In this document: positions 62,856 to 64,000 of the stretch, piece after piece
How the letters are laid out: every line of letters starts with the position of its first letter
Position numbering within the stretch: position 1 is the stretch's first letter
Assembly (NCBI GenBank): GCA_947471745.1
Contig: CANJKZ010000955.1
Location: 1,795,501-1,859,500 of the forward strand
Reading direction: 5' to 3'
Length of the DNA: 64,000 nucleotides
Source of the DNA: Closterium sp. Naga37s-1
Lineage: Eukaryota > Streptophyta > Zygnematophyceae > Desmidiales > Closteriaceae
Translations under genes and position numbers: made by a program
Notes under the pieces: generated by a model
What the model was told of the DNA's origin: nothing
Database searches by the model: none
Seen by the model: the letters and a program-made list of their open reading frames with translations, nothing else

Positions 62856-64000
62856 ATCTACTTGCTAGTTCAGTCATTCATTCCTTCACTATTCTGACAT
62901 GGTATTCTGAGCAGGTTCCCTAGTGGGAACGTTTTTTTTAGGGCCCACCACGATTTTTTTTTCCTGCCCTGCCCGAAGCGCGCCTCGCGCCTGCCTCACA
63001 TGCGCCGTCGCGCGCCCTGCCCTAGTACGGCCCGTCGCGGCCCTGCCTTCGCTGGCCCGTCGCGGCCCTGCCTTCGCCGCCCGTCGCTGGCCCGTCCCGG
63101 CCCGTCGCCGCCCGTCGCTGGCCCGTCGCTGCTCGTCGCGGCCCTGCCTTTGCCGCCCACTGCGGCCCTGCCCTGCAGCCGCCCTGTCGCGGCCCTGCCT
63201 TTCGCCGCCCGTCGCTGGCCCGTCCCGGCCCGTCGCCGGCACGTCCCGGCCCGTTGCCGCCCGTCGCCGCCCGTCGCTGGCCCGTCGCCGCTCGTCGCGG
63301 CCCTACTTTTGGCGCCCTGTCGCGGCCCCGTCCTGCTGCCGCCCAGTCGCGGCCCTACCCTGCAGCCGCCCTGTCGCGGCCCTGCCCTGCACCCGCCCCT
63401 GGTAAGCACCCTACCGCGCCGCGCCGCCCCGAGCCGAGCCGCGCCGCCCAGCCGAGCCGCGCCGCTTTGCCGAGCCGCGCCGCCCTGCCGAGCCGCGCCG
63501 CCCCACTGAGCCGCACTGCCCTGCCTGCACTGCTCCTGCTGCTTCTGCTGCCACTGCTGCTACTGCTGCTACTGCCGCTATGGCTAGCCCTACTGTTCTT
63601 ACCTTTGATGCTGAGGGGCGTGCGGTTGACTTTGACGTGTGGGTTGACGACCTGCAGCTCTTCCTTCAGTGTGACTCTAGGGACGGGGTATCCCTTTTCG
63701 ATCACACGTCCGGAGTCTCTACTGCACCTGCTGCCACTGCTGACAGTACGGTTCGCTCGCAGTGGACCACTCGTGATGCTGTTGCTCGCCTTGCTGTTCG
63801 TAGTCACCTGCCGTCTGCTGAGCGCGCGCACTTTGGCCAGTACAAGACTGCTCAGCCTTTGTATGACGATGTCGTAGCGCGCTACTCCTCCCCTGCCACT
63901 GCTGCCCTCAGCCGCCTCATGCTGCCGTACCTTTTCCCTGACCTTGCCGCCTTTGCCACAGTCGCTGACCTCATTACCCACCTCCGCACTAGTGACGCCC
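62856..64000 (+). mobile_element. E7: copia element of the E3 family, 5' end
   Basis: 5' LTR survives only as the last about 44 bases (62856-62899, ending ACTATTCTGACA). PBS TGGTATTCTGAGC at 62900, hairpin GTTCCC-TAGT-GGGAAC, GGGCCCACCACG, and a GC-rich leader closely similar to that of E3 up to 63579. Runs off the window. Confidence 0.88.
63580..64000 (+). CDS. E7 gag, partial
   Basis: ATG at 63580: MASPTVLTFDAEGRAVDFD, LQLFLQCDSRDGVSLFDH and YSSPATAALSRLMLPYLFPD, ending THLRTSDA at the window edge. Open throughout. The product is the copia capsid/nucleocapsid precursor, truncated by the end of the sequence. Confidence 0.88.
   Translation, partial: MASPTVLTFDAEGRAVDFDVWVDDLQLFLQCDSRDGVSLFDHTSGVSTAPAATADSTVRSQWTTRDAVARLAVRSHLPSAERAHFGQYKTAQPLYDDVVARYSSPATAALSRLMLPYLFPDLAAFATVADLITHLRTSDA

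Overview
The window looks like nuclear DNA of a green-lineage eukaryote, most likely a streptophyte (charophyte) alga; a zygnematophyte such as Closterium is my guess, not something the sequence proves. The reasons are Ty1/copia elements whose primer-binding sites match the plant initiator tRNA-Met, an A-type (CYP71-clan-like) plant cytochrome P450, a GC-rich intron-containing host gene with GT-AG introns, and a chromodomain Ty3 element. About 85 percent of the 64 kb is nested LTR retrotransposons. Only two host genes are recognisable.

Layout. 1-322: end of a pogo/mariner-like DNA element. 395-15224: an old copia element (E1, + strand) with 450-bp LTRs, split by a solo LTR (2618-2794), a 1.5-kb non-autonomous element E2 (3169-4641) and a full-length copia E3 (7030-14371). 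15353-18291 (-): a secreted PAN/Apple-like gene in which every domain-half exon has tandem copies. 18292-19560: intergenic. 19646-29627 (-): a Ty3/gypsy element E8, interrupted by E16 (20754-21230) and by copia E4 (22754-28381), which carries E12 (24998-26484) and pieces of E11 and E9. 29628-45712 (-): a copia element E4b truncated at its 3' end. It is interrupted by full-length copia E11' (30171-37908, itself holding a 345-bp TRIM at 31101-31445), E14 (38969-40478), a solo LTR (42276-42411) and E15 (43888-45405). 45713-45824: gypsy tail fragment. 46974-49268 (+): intronless cytochrome P450 with a decayed tandem array of its own 3' end downstream. 50573-62848 (-): copia E6, with a MITE in its 3' LTR and split by the young copia E5 (51679-59077). 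62856-64000 (+): 5' end of copia E7.

Twelve insertions can be closed with target-site duplications of 5 bp (exact, or with one mismatch), so the nesting order is well supported. The copia elements other than E1 form one clade. They have very short LTRs (about 125-177 bp), a PBS for initiator tRNA-Met, a GC-rich repetitive leader of about 0.9-1.5 kb, gag-PR-IN-RT-RNase H in a single frame, and a purine tract reading TATGGGGGTG before the 3' LTR. Four 1.5-kb elements share the LTR, leader and 3' end but have no gag or pol, so they are presumably mobilised in trans.

The most unusual signals are four. (1) Leaders downstream of the PBS stay colinear with the reverse complement of most of initiator tRNA-Met. 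(2) A 345-bp TRIM carries tRNA-type A and B boxes across its LTR/PBS junction. (3) The PAN gene has tandemly repeated, partly splice-compatible exons. (4) The copia gag proteins share a non-canonical CCHC knuckle.
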